A stretch of DNA of 64,000 nucleotides from Linanthus parryae (Eukaryota > Streptophyta > Magnoliopsida > Ericales > Polemoniaceae): assembly GCA_023055425.1 (NCBI GenBank), contig JALGPY010000014.1, forward strand, positions 808,501-872,500, in the 5' to 3' direction. This document shows positions 32,216 to 41,557 of this stretch, in pieces (within the stretch, counting starts at the first letter, position 1; each line of letters starts with the position of its first letter). The notes beneath the pieces were generated by a model. The model was not told where the DNA came from and did not search any database. It saw nothing but the letters and a program-made list of their open reading frames with translations. The position numbers and the translations under genes are program-made.

Positions 32216-32673
32216 TTATTCCACAGGCCAAGCCTCACCAAGAAAAGCAGACGGTAGCTCAAACGCATCGCTTCTATCGCTTCTGTAACTCATGAAGTCG
32301 CCATCAAGAAACTCAGAGAAGCAGAATTCACCAAAATCCACGTCAAACCCAAAGTCCATGTAGTGATTACCGTCTTCTTCACTTACTGGTTTGGTACCTG
32401 GACTCCAATCTTGGACCTGCAGAGGTTCGATTCTGGATGGCGGAGGTGGACCCACGAAGACCTTAGTGCACCTCATCGCTTTGGTCCTCACTGCCGGAGA
32501 GTCTTGCTTACAAGGTGAAGCTTTGGCGGTGGTGGTTGTCGTGTGTTGGTTTAGGACCCTTTTGCCTAAATTGGTGTTCCAGTAGTTCTTTATTTCATTG
32601 TCTGTTCGGCCTGGAAGCCTCCCAGCTATCAGAGACCACCTACATTGAGCAAATACCCGGTTAAAGATGAATA

Positions 32674-32722
<49 letters not shown>

Positions 32723-32895
32723 CTATTCCCCAAGAGATTGTGAAGCCTGATGATGAGCTCCTCCTCATCCTGTGAAATGTTTCCCCTCTTGATATCTGGC
32801 CTGAGATAGTTCAACCAGCGCAACCTGCAACTCTTCCCACACCTCTTCAAACCTGTAACATGTAAACAGAAATTGAGTAGGCAAACAGATTTAAA

Positions 32896-32930
<35 letters not shown>

Positions 32931-33062
32931 TGCTCTTTGGGGGAGATTTCTCCATCTGCCTTCACCATGAACTTCGATATAGTCTCTGAGAATTTTGTCT
33001 TCGGCAGCTGTCCATGCACCTCTGTTCAAACCCTCCTTAGAGCAGCAAGGGCTTCTCCCCAT
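32216..33062 (-). CDS. R2R3-MYB transcription factor, TT2/MYBPA2-like
   Basis: It is a nuclear DNA-binding activator, probably of proanthocyanidin/flavonoid genes, acting with bHLH and WD40 partners. Exons 33062-32930 (133 nt), 32852-32723 (130 nt) and 32639-32216 have the classic R2R3-MYB sizes and phases and give 228 residues. The start is [18 protein letters not shown]2 has '[18 protein letters not shown]' and R3 '[20 protein letters not shown]'. R3 carries the bHLH-contact pattern DL/EL-x2-R-x3-L-x6-L-x3-R ('[21 protein letters not shown]'). After the repeats '[11 protein letters not shown]' corresponds to the 'VIRTKAxRCxK' motif of the TT2 clade. The C-terminus is acidic. Both introns (77 and 83 bp) begin with CT microsatellites at the donor site. 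Clade placement is by motif memory; the target genes are inferred. Confidence 0.9.
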
Positions 33063-34054
33063 CCTTCCGCCTCCTTCGCCCTCAAATGGGTCTGGACTTA
33101 GGAGAATGAATTGGTCTTCTTATTGCAGATTTCTTCTGTTTCTCTTATATCACATGAAATGTCCTAATCCAAGCAGGTGCTATTAATTAGGGCACCCCAT
33201 CAATGCCACCAACTTATTGCTTTCTCTGGAATATCAGAAAAACTTGCTCTAGTGGAAACAATTCTGATAATTTACAATCGCAAATGGGTCCAAGTTTAGT
33301 TTCATCCAAAAACTAAACTCGGAAACTTTTTGCCCATTTGCTGAGTTGTCAGATACTATCAATGGTTAAATCCATTTACTCCAGCATCCAATTTGAGAAA
33401 ACTAAATATTAATACGAAATCAGCGCAGCGGAAACAAAACGTGGTATAATACATCATATATTTCCTCCTACACAGGCACATGAAATCTTCAAAAGTAAAA
33501 ACAATAGTTCACTAAGCATATTTCTATGATATCTGGTACAATGCAAACACCCTTCAAAAGCAAAAGCAATTTTTCACTAGGCATATTTCTATGATATCAA
33601 GTTATCAACTAATATAATGCAAACACTGAACAATCGAGAGAGTTGGAACCAATTTTATCATTCTCGTTCCATAAGACTTGGCAAATGTCACATTTTGATT
33701 GTTATTGACCTTGTTCCATTGGAACCAATTCTGGCGTATGAAGCGCCCAGAGTGTCGGTACATGACTGATTAAATTACAACTACTGGTCTTCAGAAAATG
33801 GAGATGCCTATTATTGTGTCCCAAGTTTTCTTATGATCTGATAACAATGATTCAGCAGCTCCTTAAGGGCAATGACCAATCTTCCGTGATTTGCATTTGA
33901 TCTTGGAGAAACCTGAGATCAGAAATGAAATTGCTTAGGAAGGTAAAGTTGCACCAATAAAATCAAAACTACGTTTTAAAGAAACAAGTTAAAAGTAAGA
34001 TAAAATAGAGGGAACTATTCAAATAAGTTGGCTACTCTATCGAGATTTGCAAAA
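33063..34054. other. Upstream region of the MYB gene
   Basis: It presumably includes the MYB promoter. A roughly 60-bp segment ('TTCACTA.GCATATTTCTATG') near 33510 is repeated near 33575. No gene was seen. Confidence 0.5.
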
Positions 34055-34059
34055 CATCT

Positions 34060-34409
34060 TGATGCGGATAAAAACTGAGAAGTTATTCTCAGTTATCTAG
34101 GATTTTTTAGTATGATATTATTTAGATTAGGATCTAAATTTGTTATCAGAATAAGTTAGTTGTTAACTTGTTCAGAGTTAATCAGCAAGTTTTTGAATTC
34201 ATTAGAAGGATCAGGCTTATCCTGACCTCTTAGTCAATTCTTATCTGTTAAAGTTTGTTAGGTCTCTCCTCTATTCTCTATAAATAGGGGAGCATTTTAC
34301 ATTTTCAGGTCAGCTTTTGATTTATGAAATAATATTCATTTCTCCTCACTGTTTGAGTTGAGTGTTATTGAATCTGTGAGATTCATAATTCCTGGTGCTT
34401 CCTGCATCA
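34060..34409 (+). repeat. LTR 1 of the composite element (350 bp)
   Basis: It starts TGATGCGGAT and ends CCTGCATCA, giving the short terminal inverted repeat TGATGC/GCATCA. A TATA box, TATAAATA, lies at 34279-34286 and would mark the U3/R promoter. Confidence 0.95.
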
Positions 34410-35751
34410 TTTTGGTATCAGAGCCCGACTGCGATCCAGCGCTTCTTCCGTTCATAACCAATCTCAAACTGTGCTACCCAAATCTCAGACGCAACCCACT
34501 TCCAGACGAGCAAAGCACAACAGCATCAAAGCCAGCAACCTTCCTTTCATTCTCAGTCACTTACTGAACAGAAGCAACAGAGAAAGAAGAAAGGCCCAAC
34601 GGACCACGCCGTCGCGGCGGCGACCGGGTGCCGTGTGAACCAGACAAGCACCAGCTTGGAAGTTTTCGCCATTTCCACCACCAGTAGCAGTCTCACCACA
34701 AGCAAGCGTGGGATCCATTCACCCCAGCGCTGACTCGAGCAATCGAAGAAATCCAGTCCCTTTTCCAGCGAAACCAGCAAGAAGAAGGCGAGATTGAGAA
34801 GAAGGAATTCACAGACCGATCCAGTTGCGGAGCCATTGCTGAGATCAAAACTGATTACAATCCGACTGCCACAGGTGCTCCGCCTCAACATCTCCCGTCG
34901 CCGATTTCGGTACCATCGCGGACTAGTAAACGTTTCAGTTGGTGCTCAGTGCCGTTGTTCTCTCTGTGTGATTCAGCAAGGGGAAGAGACGCAAGGAGAA
35001 GGCGACGGCGAACAATCAATCCGTCATCTGTCAATCGCCACCAGCGCCGTCACAAGCGGTGTTGCCATCACTGGCGGGAAATGAAGCCACCACAGCTTCG
35101 TCCTTACAGTTGATCAGACCAGAACAGTGAACACAGTGACGAGTGTTCCATCGCTACTGTTGCCTACTCCAACACCGCCTTTGCTCCGTTCCCGACCGGA
35201 ACCCCAGGCGAACTCTACCATTGCCGATGCCGCCACTTCACCTAGCCCCTGTTCTTTTCCCACAGCCGCTACCCTTGACTCTGTCTGCGTCTCCTTCTCT
35301 CTGCAACCCAACGGATAACAAAACCAGCCCTGAAAACCCTATTTTGCCCCTGTCAACAATCACAACCCCTATTTTACCCCCCGCTTTAAACCCTAGCCCA
35401 ACTAGTCACTAAAACCCAACAGTCTTCACTGAAACTCATCTGTTCCAGCCCAGTATCATAACAACTCAGCTTCTCTTTTTATTTTCAGCTCATTACTCAC
35501 AGCCCAAATAAAACACACACACACACACAGAGATTTAAATTTCACTAGCTAATTGGCGAATCTCCTATTAAGGATTTTTGTCACACTCGGCTCGTATTCT
35601 TTGAATATCGGGTCTCCTCCATTCTTTGAATTTCACTTGGCATTGATTATGAGAATCTAAGGTCAACACAAAGAAATTATTTTCACGGAGCTCTCATGCT
35701 TTTGGCACACTGATGGCTTTGAGTCTCGTTGTGTAAGTCTTCGAAACGACC
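34410..35751 (+). other. Long untranslated leader of the composite element
   Basis: A primer-binding site (TGGTATCAGAGC) follows LTR 1. About 1.3 kb without a convincing ORF then leads to the gag start. The part 34560-35400 is GC-rich, with a low-complexity CCA/ACC-rich segment and a (CA)n run near 35513-35529. Short ORFs here differ between frames and look like chance. Confidence 0.7.
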
Positions 35752-37581
35752 ATGTCGAGATATGAAGAATATTCTCGATATTATTACCGAAGTCGTGATT
35801 CCACGAAGAATTATGGAAATTACTCGCAACCGCATTATGAGTCTCAACAGTCATGTATATATGGATATGGCTTTCCCAAAAAGACGAAACACATGCTTGG
35901 AACCCCCAACTCTACTCCAATCAGCCGACGAAATGATGCTCTATACTTTTGGGGTGAAAGCTCCAAATTATTGGATTGGCTTGATGAGATAGAAGATTAT
36001 TTTGATCGATATGATTTTTCCGACTCTCTATGTATCGTGTTTGCTATTAATCATCTCCGAGGATCAGCTCAGAAATATTGGCAAAGGCTAGAAGACAGTC
36101 TAGAACGTCATGAGGAAGAGTCTATCACGAAGTGGTACGAGATGAAAGCAATTTTGAAGGACAAGTACCTTCCATCTTCGTACAGACAAAGAAGAGATTA
36201 TGACGATTATTTGGATCACCCCTCCTCTAAAGTTCAAGGGTCAAGTTGTCACAAGTTTGCATCTGTTGAGGGTTCAAGAAACGCAGCTTCCTTTCCTTGT
36301 GACTTCGACTACGATCTTGAGTATGATTACAGACGATCTCCAAAGGTTAACCACAAGGTAAAAGAGAAAGTGCCCCATATCTCTCACCAGGACGATCGTC
36401 AGACATATCATGCTCATCATTCTATGTTGAGTAAAGATCAATGCATTGATGCACGTGGAGTGGAGAATGATACTCAACTAAAGCAACACTTAAAGACAAA
36501 TGATGAAGACATTCAAGAAGTTTACGCTCTTGAGGAACCTACATGGTCAGATGATGAATTTGAAGAGAGTGATGAAGTTGAGCAGGATGTTGAACATACC
36601 GCATGCTTCAATGAAGATGCTACCACTATCATCAAAGATCATGTACCTGGCAAAGTCACCTGTTGTGATGATGGCTTAATGCCAAGCTCCAACTTAGTTC
36701 CTATCTCCAATGATCCTGATTTGGAGATCTCATGTACTTCGATTGATTACATTCCGAAGTTTATTGTGACAGTTCAAAGGTGGAGTATAGTCTCTATCAA
36801 AGTAAGCAAGTATGTTATGCTACGACCAGGGGAGCATTTCAAAGGAACTCAATTCTATCTTGATGGTCATTCACTGAACCCCTTGGTGATATACTGCATC
36901 GTGTCTCATGTGTGTATGCCAAAGATAGTCGAAGGGATTTGTGTCGGCCTATGTGTCGATCATAATTCGCCGCGTCTTAAAGAGCGGCCTCCTACAGCTC
37001 TAAAGTTCATGGACGGTTCCAACAAGTATGATCACTTGAACTTAATTCCTATTTTCCAGCCTCAAGTGAAATTGTGCAAAGGTGATACAACTCACATATC
37101 TTATCTATTTTCTCAAACCGTTAAACAATTTGATGAGTCATACAAGTCCACGTATTCTCTTGTATCTCGAGATATGATTTGGAAGTATCTAGTGTATTGG
37201 AAGAATCATCCATATCCATCTATGCATGCCTATGGGAACATCGTACAATACTTGCTCCAGTGGGAAGGACAACCAACTTGTGCATCTTACGAAATTGCGA
37301 TTTGGAAATTTCTTGCTTGTTGGGAGAATTTCTTGAGGTCATTTTCTAAAAGTGATTTATTCCAATATTTGGTTAGCTGGAAGAATCGTCCAAAGATTTC
37401 AGTTCAAAGCGATTCCTGGAGGTACTTGGTTCAATGGACCAATCATCCAAAGGAATTGCTTGCTGGGGGTATATGGAAGTACTTGTTGCTCTGGAAAGGT
37501 CGTGCCGCGCTCTGTTTCTTTCATTTAACTCTCCGGAGTAGAGTTTTCTCAGTGGAGGAGAATGATGCGGATAAAAACTGA
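35752..37581 (+). CDS. Gag-only protein with six chromodomain-like C-terminal repeats
   Basis: An uninterrupted 609-codon frame. Residues about 63-150 ('FWGESSKLLDWLDEIEDYFD', 'SAQKYWQRLEDSLERHEEES', 'ITKWYEMKAILKDKYLP') match the Retrotrans_gag core of Ty3/Gypsy elements, which forms the virus-like particle. The middle (170-330) is acidic and low in complexity. No CCHC knuckle and no protease, reverse transcriptase or integrase follow. From residue 476 six repeats of 19-21 residues start at 476, 497, 517, 536, 555 and 574, with the pattern (I/L/S)-(W/F/V)-x-Y-L-(V/L)-x-W-(K/E/T)-(N/G)-x-P, resembling the 'YLVKWKGLP' core of a chromodomain. The ORF runs 19 bases into LTR 2. It is presumably mobilised by an autonomous Gypsy relative. 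Confidence 0.85.
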   Translation: MSRYEEYSRYYYRSRDSTKNYGNYSQPHYESQQSCIYGYGFPKKTKHMLGTPNSTPISRRNDALYFWGESSKLLDWLDEIEDYFDRYDFSDSLCIVFAINHLRGSAQKYWQRLEDSLERHEEESITKWYEMKAILKDKYLPSSYRQRRDYDDYLDHPSSKVQGSSCHKFASVEGSRNAASFPCDFDYDLEYDYRRSPKVNHKVKEKVPHISHQDDRQTYHAHHSMLSKDQCIDARGVENDTQLKQHLKTNDEDIQEVYALEEPTWSDDEFEESDEVEQDVEHTACFNEDATTIIKDHVPGKVTCCDDGLMPSSNLVPISNDPDLEISCTSIDYIPKFIVTVQRWSIVSIKVSKYVMLRPGEHFKGTQFYLDGHSLNPLVIYCIVSHVCMPKIVEGICVGLCVDHNSPRLKERPPTALKFMDGSNKYDHLNLIPIFQPQVKLCKGDTTHISYLFSQTVKQFDESYKSTYSLVSRDMIWKYLVYWKNHPYPSMHAYGNIVQYLLQWEGQPTCASYEIAIWKFLACWENFLRSFSKSDLFQYLVSWKNRPKISVQSDSWRYLVQWTNHPKELLAGGIWKYLLLWKGRAALCFFHLTLRSRVFSVEENDADKN

Positions 37582-37912
37582 GAAGTTATTCTCAGTTATC
37601 TAGGATTTTTTAGTATGATATTATTTAGATTAGGATCTAAATTTGTTATCAGAATAAGTTAGTTGTTAACTTGTTCAGAGTTAATCAGCAAGTTTTTGAA
37701 TTCATTAGAAGGATCAGGCTTATCCTGACCTCTTAGTCAATTCTTATCTGTTAAAGTTTGTTAGGTCTCTCCTCTATTCTCTATAAATAGGGGAGCATTT
37801 TACATTTTCAGGTCAGCTTTTGATTTATGAAATAATATTCATTTCTCCTCACTGTTTGAGTTGAGTGTTATTGAATCTGTGAGATTCATAATTCCTGGTG
37901 CTTCCTGCATCA
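37563..37912 (+). repeat. LTR 2 of the composite element
   Basis: 350 bp, reading the same as LTR 1. The purine tract GTGGAGGAGAA directly upstream is the plus-strand primer. The following bases (CTTAG) do not match the CATCT TSD. Confidence 0.95.
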
Positions 37913-38179
37913 CTTAGGCGTTCGCCGGCGCTTGGGTGGCGCCGGACGCTGCTGTGATGGCGACGGAGATTGGTGGAGGGGTTCGGCTGACGCTCTTTTT
38001 CCTCCGGTCAAGACAGCGAGGGAATTGAGAGGTTACTTCTGGGTTTTGTGATCTGCTGCAGTGAACAGAGTGCTCTGGCTCTGGTTAGCTTGCTTCGTCG
38101 TCTGGAACTTGTGCTGCGTTGGTAGCTGCTGAGTAGGAGCGTGGTTGGTGGTGGAACGGGTTGGGCTCTGATACCAAAA
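37913..38179 (-). other. Leader fragment of a second copy, minus orientation
   Basis: Read on the minus strand it starts at LTR 3 with 'TTTTGGTATCAGAGCCC' and continues as a 5' leader that differs from 34427 onward. A weak match ('TTCCAGACGA') suggests homology to the first copy's leader. It stops abruptly at the U5 end of LTR 2. Confidence 0.85.
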
Positions 38180-38529
38180 TGATGCAGGAAGCACCAGGAA
38201 TTATGAATCTCACAGATTCAATAACACTCAACTCAAACAGTGAGGAGAAATGAATATTATTTCATAAATCAAAAGCTGACCTGAAAATGTAAAATGCTCC
38301 CCTATTTATAGAGAATAGAGGAGAGACCTAACAAACTTTAACAGATAAGAATTGACTAAGAGGTCAGGATAAGCCTGATCCTTCTAATGAATTCAAAAAC
38401 TTGCTGATTAACTCTGAACAAGTTAACAACTAACTTATTCTGATAACAAATTTAGATCCTAATCTAAATAATATCATACTAAAAAATCCTAGATAACTGA
38501 GAATAACTTCTCAGTTTTTATCCGCATCA
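38180..38529 (-). repeat. LTR 3 of the composite element, inverted
   Basis: The reverse complement of LTR 1 over the full 350 bp, with no difference noticed by eye. Its U3 end faces outward and abuts CATCT (38530-38534). Confidence 0.95.
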
Positions 38530-38704
38530 CATCTAAGTTAATATCAGCCCCTGAAATCTAAATCTGAATAGAAATCGTTCCTCTGTTCATCTCTGAGCTT
38601 TGAAATCATGATGTGGACGTGTTCTTATCAAACAACCACATCTCTTCTTATACCCGCAGACTCCTCAGTTGACAATACAGCCGAAATTACCCTATTCTTT
38701 TCAA

Positions 38705-39021
38705 GTCCTAATACAATACATTACTCCTTTGTTGGATAATCTAAAACAGAACGAGCATTTGACAAACCAATAGGCTCTGAACTCATCTGTTCACCAAGGT
38801 AAAAGTTCATCAGCCATGGTCATTTTTCTGTTTGACGCAGATTTGTGACTCTGAGGCCAGGAAGTCCTAATACAATACATTACTCCTTTGTTGGATAATC
38901 TAAAACAGAACGAGCATTTCACAAACCAGTAGGCTCTGAACTCATCTGTTAGCCAAGGTAAAAGTCATCAGCCATGGTCATTTTTCTGTTTGACACAGAT
39001 TTGTGACTCTGAGGCCAGGAA
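38705..39021. repeat. Tandem duplication, period 159 bp
   Basis: 'GTCCTAATACAATACATTAC' begins at 38705 and 38864. The two units differ at only a few positions (for example GACAAACCAAT and CACAAACCAGT). Confidence 0.92.
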
Positions 39022-39148
39022 ATCTTATTCCAGTGAAGGAGGATCCAGAAACCCAGGAGCCTGAACATCCATTGGTGTCTCAAGTTCCTTGGGTATGTTT
39101 GGATAAGTGAGATTATAGGGGATAGATAGATTATATCCCCGAATAATC

Positions 39149-39452
39149 CGGCCCGTTTGGATGAGCTAGATTATTTTTCCGGCCGGTTCAACAACCAACG
39201 CACAACGCCCTGTCCCTCGATCATGAGCAGTATTCCGGCAGAATTAAGCAGGCTCCGGGTCAACTTCACCAGGTCCCGGCCCAACCACCAATAGAAATTC
39301 GACACGTGTCTTTCAGCGACAAAATGTCACACTATTGACCAGATCCAGGTTGCATGTACCCGGACCCGGCTCATTTCGCACAAAATCTACAAATTCAAAC
39401 CAGATTATTCAAAATCTATCTATCCTAAAATTTAGCTCATCCAAACCAAGCC
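39149..39452. mobile_element. MITE with 'GTTTGGATGAGCTA' ends
   Basis: The left end GGCCCGTTTGGATGAGCTAG pairs with the complement of the right end GGGCTTGGTTTGGATGAGCTAAA. The end type is close to that of 17960-18384. The exact borders and TSD are uncertain. Confidence 0.6.
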
Positions 39453-39596
39453 CTTGTCTACAGACCCCACTTATCATGGACTACCCCTGTGTACACCCTA
39501 CAAAGCTAATCGCATATGGGATTGAATAATGGAGCACTTTGAGAAGAAACGGGCCACTTCAGAAAGGTATCAGCAGGTGATAAACAGACATAGGTT

Positions 39597-39657
39597 AAGA
39601 GTTGAAACTTTCACTTAAACTTTCACTTGAAGAGTACAAGTGAAAGTTTCAACTCTT
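39597..39657. repeat. Perfect 20-bp inverted repeat, 21-nt loop
   Basis: Arms 39597-39616 and 39638-39657 are exact complements built on 'GTTGAAACTTTCACTT'. The loop repeats 'AAACTTTCACTTG'. A weaker 'GTTGAAACTCTCACTTGC' occurs near 39860. Confidence 0.9.
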
Positions 39658-41317
39658 GAAAAGTAGAAATCTGTAATCCATACTTGAGAAAAGTGGATAT
39701 GATCCAAAGTACTTCTAACAGGACAGGATAGCAGAGCATAAGAAGTCTCATTTTGGAGGACGGAGTCTAGGGATAGAGATTTATAGGAGAACTACAGATA
39801 GAAAGTTTGAGTGAAAGAAGGGGTACAGAAAAGGAATGTTGGGGACCTAGAGGAAGAGTTGAAACTCTCACTTGCAAATGGCAAGTGTGCACTCTAGATT
39901 TCTACTCTTCTGAATTTTACTAGATCTCTGCACATGAAGCAATATACACGAATAGAAGTGATGTATTTACCAATATATTATGCAAGACAGCAAGAGGATA
40001 TGCTCTAAATTTCAGTTTATTACAAGTATTAAGGGTGTACAGGGAAATTTCATCCATAAAAGGCATAAACTACAATAACCAACTGTCCTTCCTAAAGCAC
40101 ATCAACCTTAATTCCATCCATTTTTATGTCATCTAAACCTTTAGCTTTTGAGGCTCATTCGTCAAATGAAAAATCTTACCTAGAACAAACAATGGTCCTT
40201 CATCAGTATCATGAACAGACAACAAATTAGCTTAATGGGCAATTTTGAAACAACTTAATTCAGACATCCATATTGCAAAATCGTAATCGAATTTATGCAT
40301 TCTGCCTAATCAAATAACACCATCACTTGCATTAACTCGATATGGACAGATAGAACGAGAACTGAAACCTCTTAGGACTCAAATTTTGTAGCTGGGGAAT
40401 GGCATAGTCCAGAACAAATGGGCACTAAAGTAAATCCATGGCCTTACTCCTGCAAATTGAACGTATCTCAGTTTCCTAAGGCTGATTGAAGAAGACATTA
40501 TCTTCATTTCCTATGCTTATTTCACAGCACCACCCTTTAAAGTTTCGATTACTAAGTTATTGAATTGGGAGTTCAAATATCAAAGGAGACCACAGAGATA
40601 AAATAAATATTTTAGTGGGAAGTATCTAACGCCAAAGTTCTGTTCTTTGTTAGATTCATTGGTATCATGAACAAGAAGCAAATGGTTTCATAAGTCATAC
40701 AGAGACATCTCAATTCTAACATTCAGTAACAAATTAACCACGATCCTACTTGTGCATTTTAGCTACCACGATACCATCCATCATTCATATTAACGGATTA
40801 ACCGCAAAGACATTTTCAGAAAATAGATACTCACGAACAAGTAAACTGCTACTCCGACAACTTCCATCAGGCATCACTCATATGAACAACAAAGCATTTT
40901 CCAAAACAATTGAGCAATAACAAATCTATAGATAGAGTTGTACCAGCTTTTACGGCTCAGTGAAGAAGGTGGAGGTAGATAACTATCTAGCATAGGTGAA
41001 ACACACATACTGAATGAAGTCATTAACCCGATGCAGTTTCTATTACCAAGTTATTGAATTGGGGTTTGTTTGATCATATTCTATGATCATCTAAACTGTT
41101 AAACAACACCAGAATCTGCAACTATCCGAATGCAGCCATAAACATTGTACAAGACCAGAATCTGCAACATCATCTAAACTATTGGTGGCAACTATCTGCC
41201 AACTCCAGAAAAATTATGTTTTCTTTCATCAATCTTTCATCAGAATCATGAACAAGAACAAAATGGATTAACATCTCATATGGTAATATCTCAATCCTAA
41301 CATCTACATAACAAGCT

Positions 41318-41400
41318 GCTATGGGGAATAAGCTGTCCCCCAAAATGTGACATGTGGAATAGCTTATCCCCACCATATTCTAGGAACCAAATACTTCATA
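41318..41400. repeat. MITE-like repeat, reverse copy of 25110-25215
   Basis: 'GCTGCTATGGGGAATAAGCT', 'CCAAAATGTGACATGTGG' and 'AATAGCTTATCCCCACCATA' correspond to the reverse complement of the RPC4 intron 1 repeat. Confidence 0.7.
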
Positions 41401-41557
41401 ACAAGACAATCTCAGACATTCAAACTTAAGAAACTATCACAATTTTTTTGTGGGCTATGAACTAGTCCTATACATTATTGCTACACCATTACTCACATCA
41501 ACATTAACAACACAGACATTTCCCATAAACAAGCTTAGAAATAAAGTTGTATACCTC

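Larger units (their letters stand above)
34060..38529 (+). mobile_element. Composite LTR element, outer LTRs inverted, one TSD
   Basis: The order is: LTR(+) 34060-34409, internal gag region 34410-37562, LTR(+) 37563-37912, leader fragment on the minus strand 37913-38179, LTR(-) 38180-38529. All three LTRs are 350 bp and look identical on reading. CATCT lies just outside at 34055-34059 and 38530-38534. The middle LTR is followed by CTTAG, which is no TSD. So the unit from the first U3 end to the inverted third U3 end behaves as one insertion. Both leaders begin 'TTTTGGTATCAGAGCCC' (tRNA-Met-type primer site) and then differ, so they come from two related but different copies. Confidence 0.9.
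38535..41557. other. Intergenic between composite element and UP3
   Basis: It contains a 159-bp tandem duplication (38705-39021), a MITE (39149-39452), a hairpin (39597-39657) and a MITE-like repeat (41318-41400). From 39900 to 41300 I see AT-rich DNA with recurring words ('AATGGGTTCATAA', 'CAACATCATCTAAACT') but no coding gene. Part of it is probably the UP3 3' flank. Confidence 0.5.

Noticed and set aside
34794..35412. Proline/serine-rich ORFs in the composite element leader
   Set aside because: GC-rich low-complexity leader; overlapping frames on both strands with no domain, and gag starts later at 35752.
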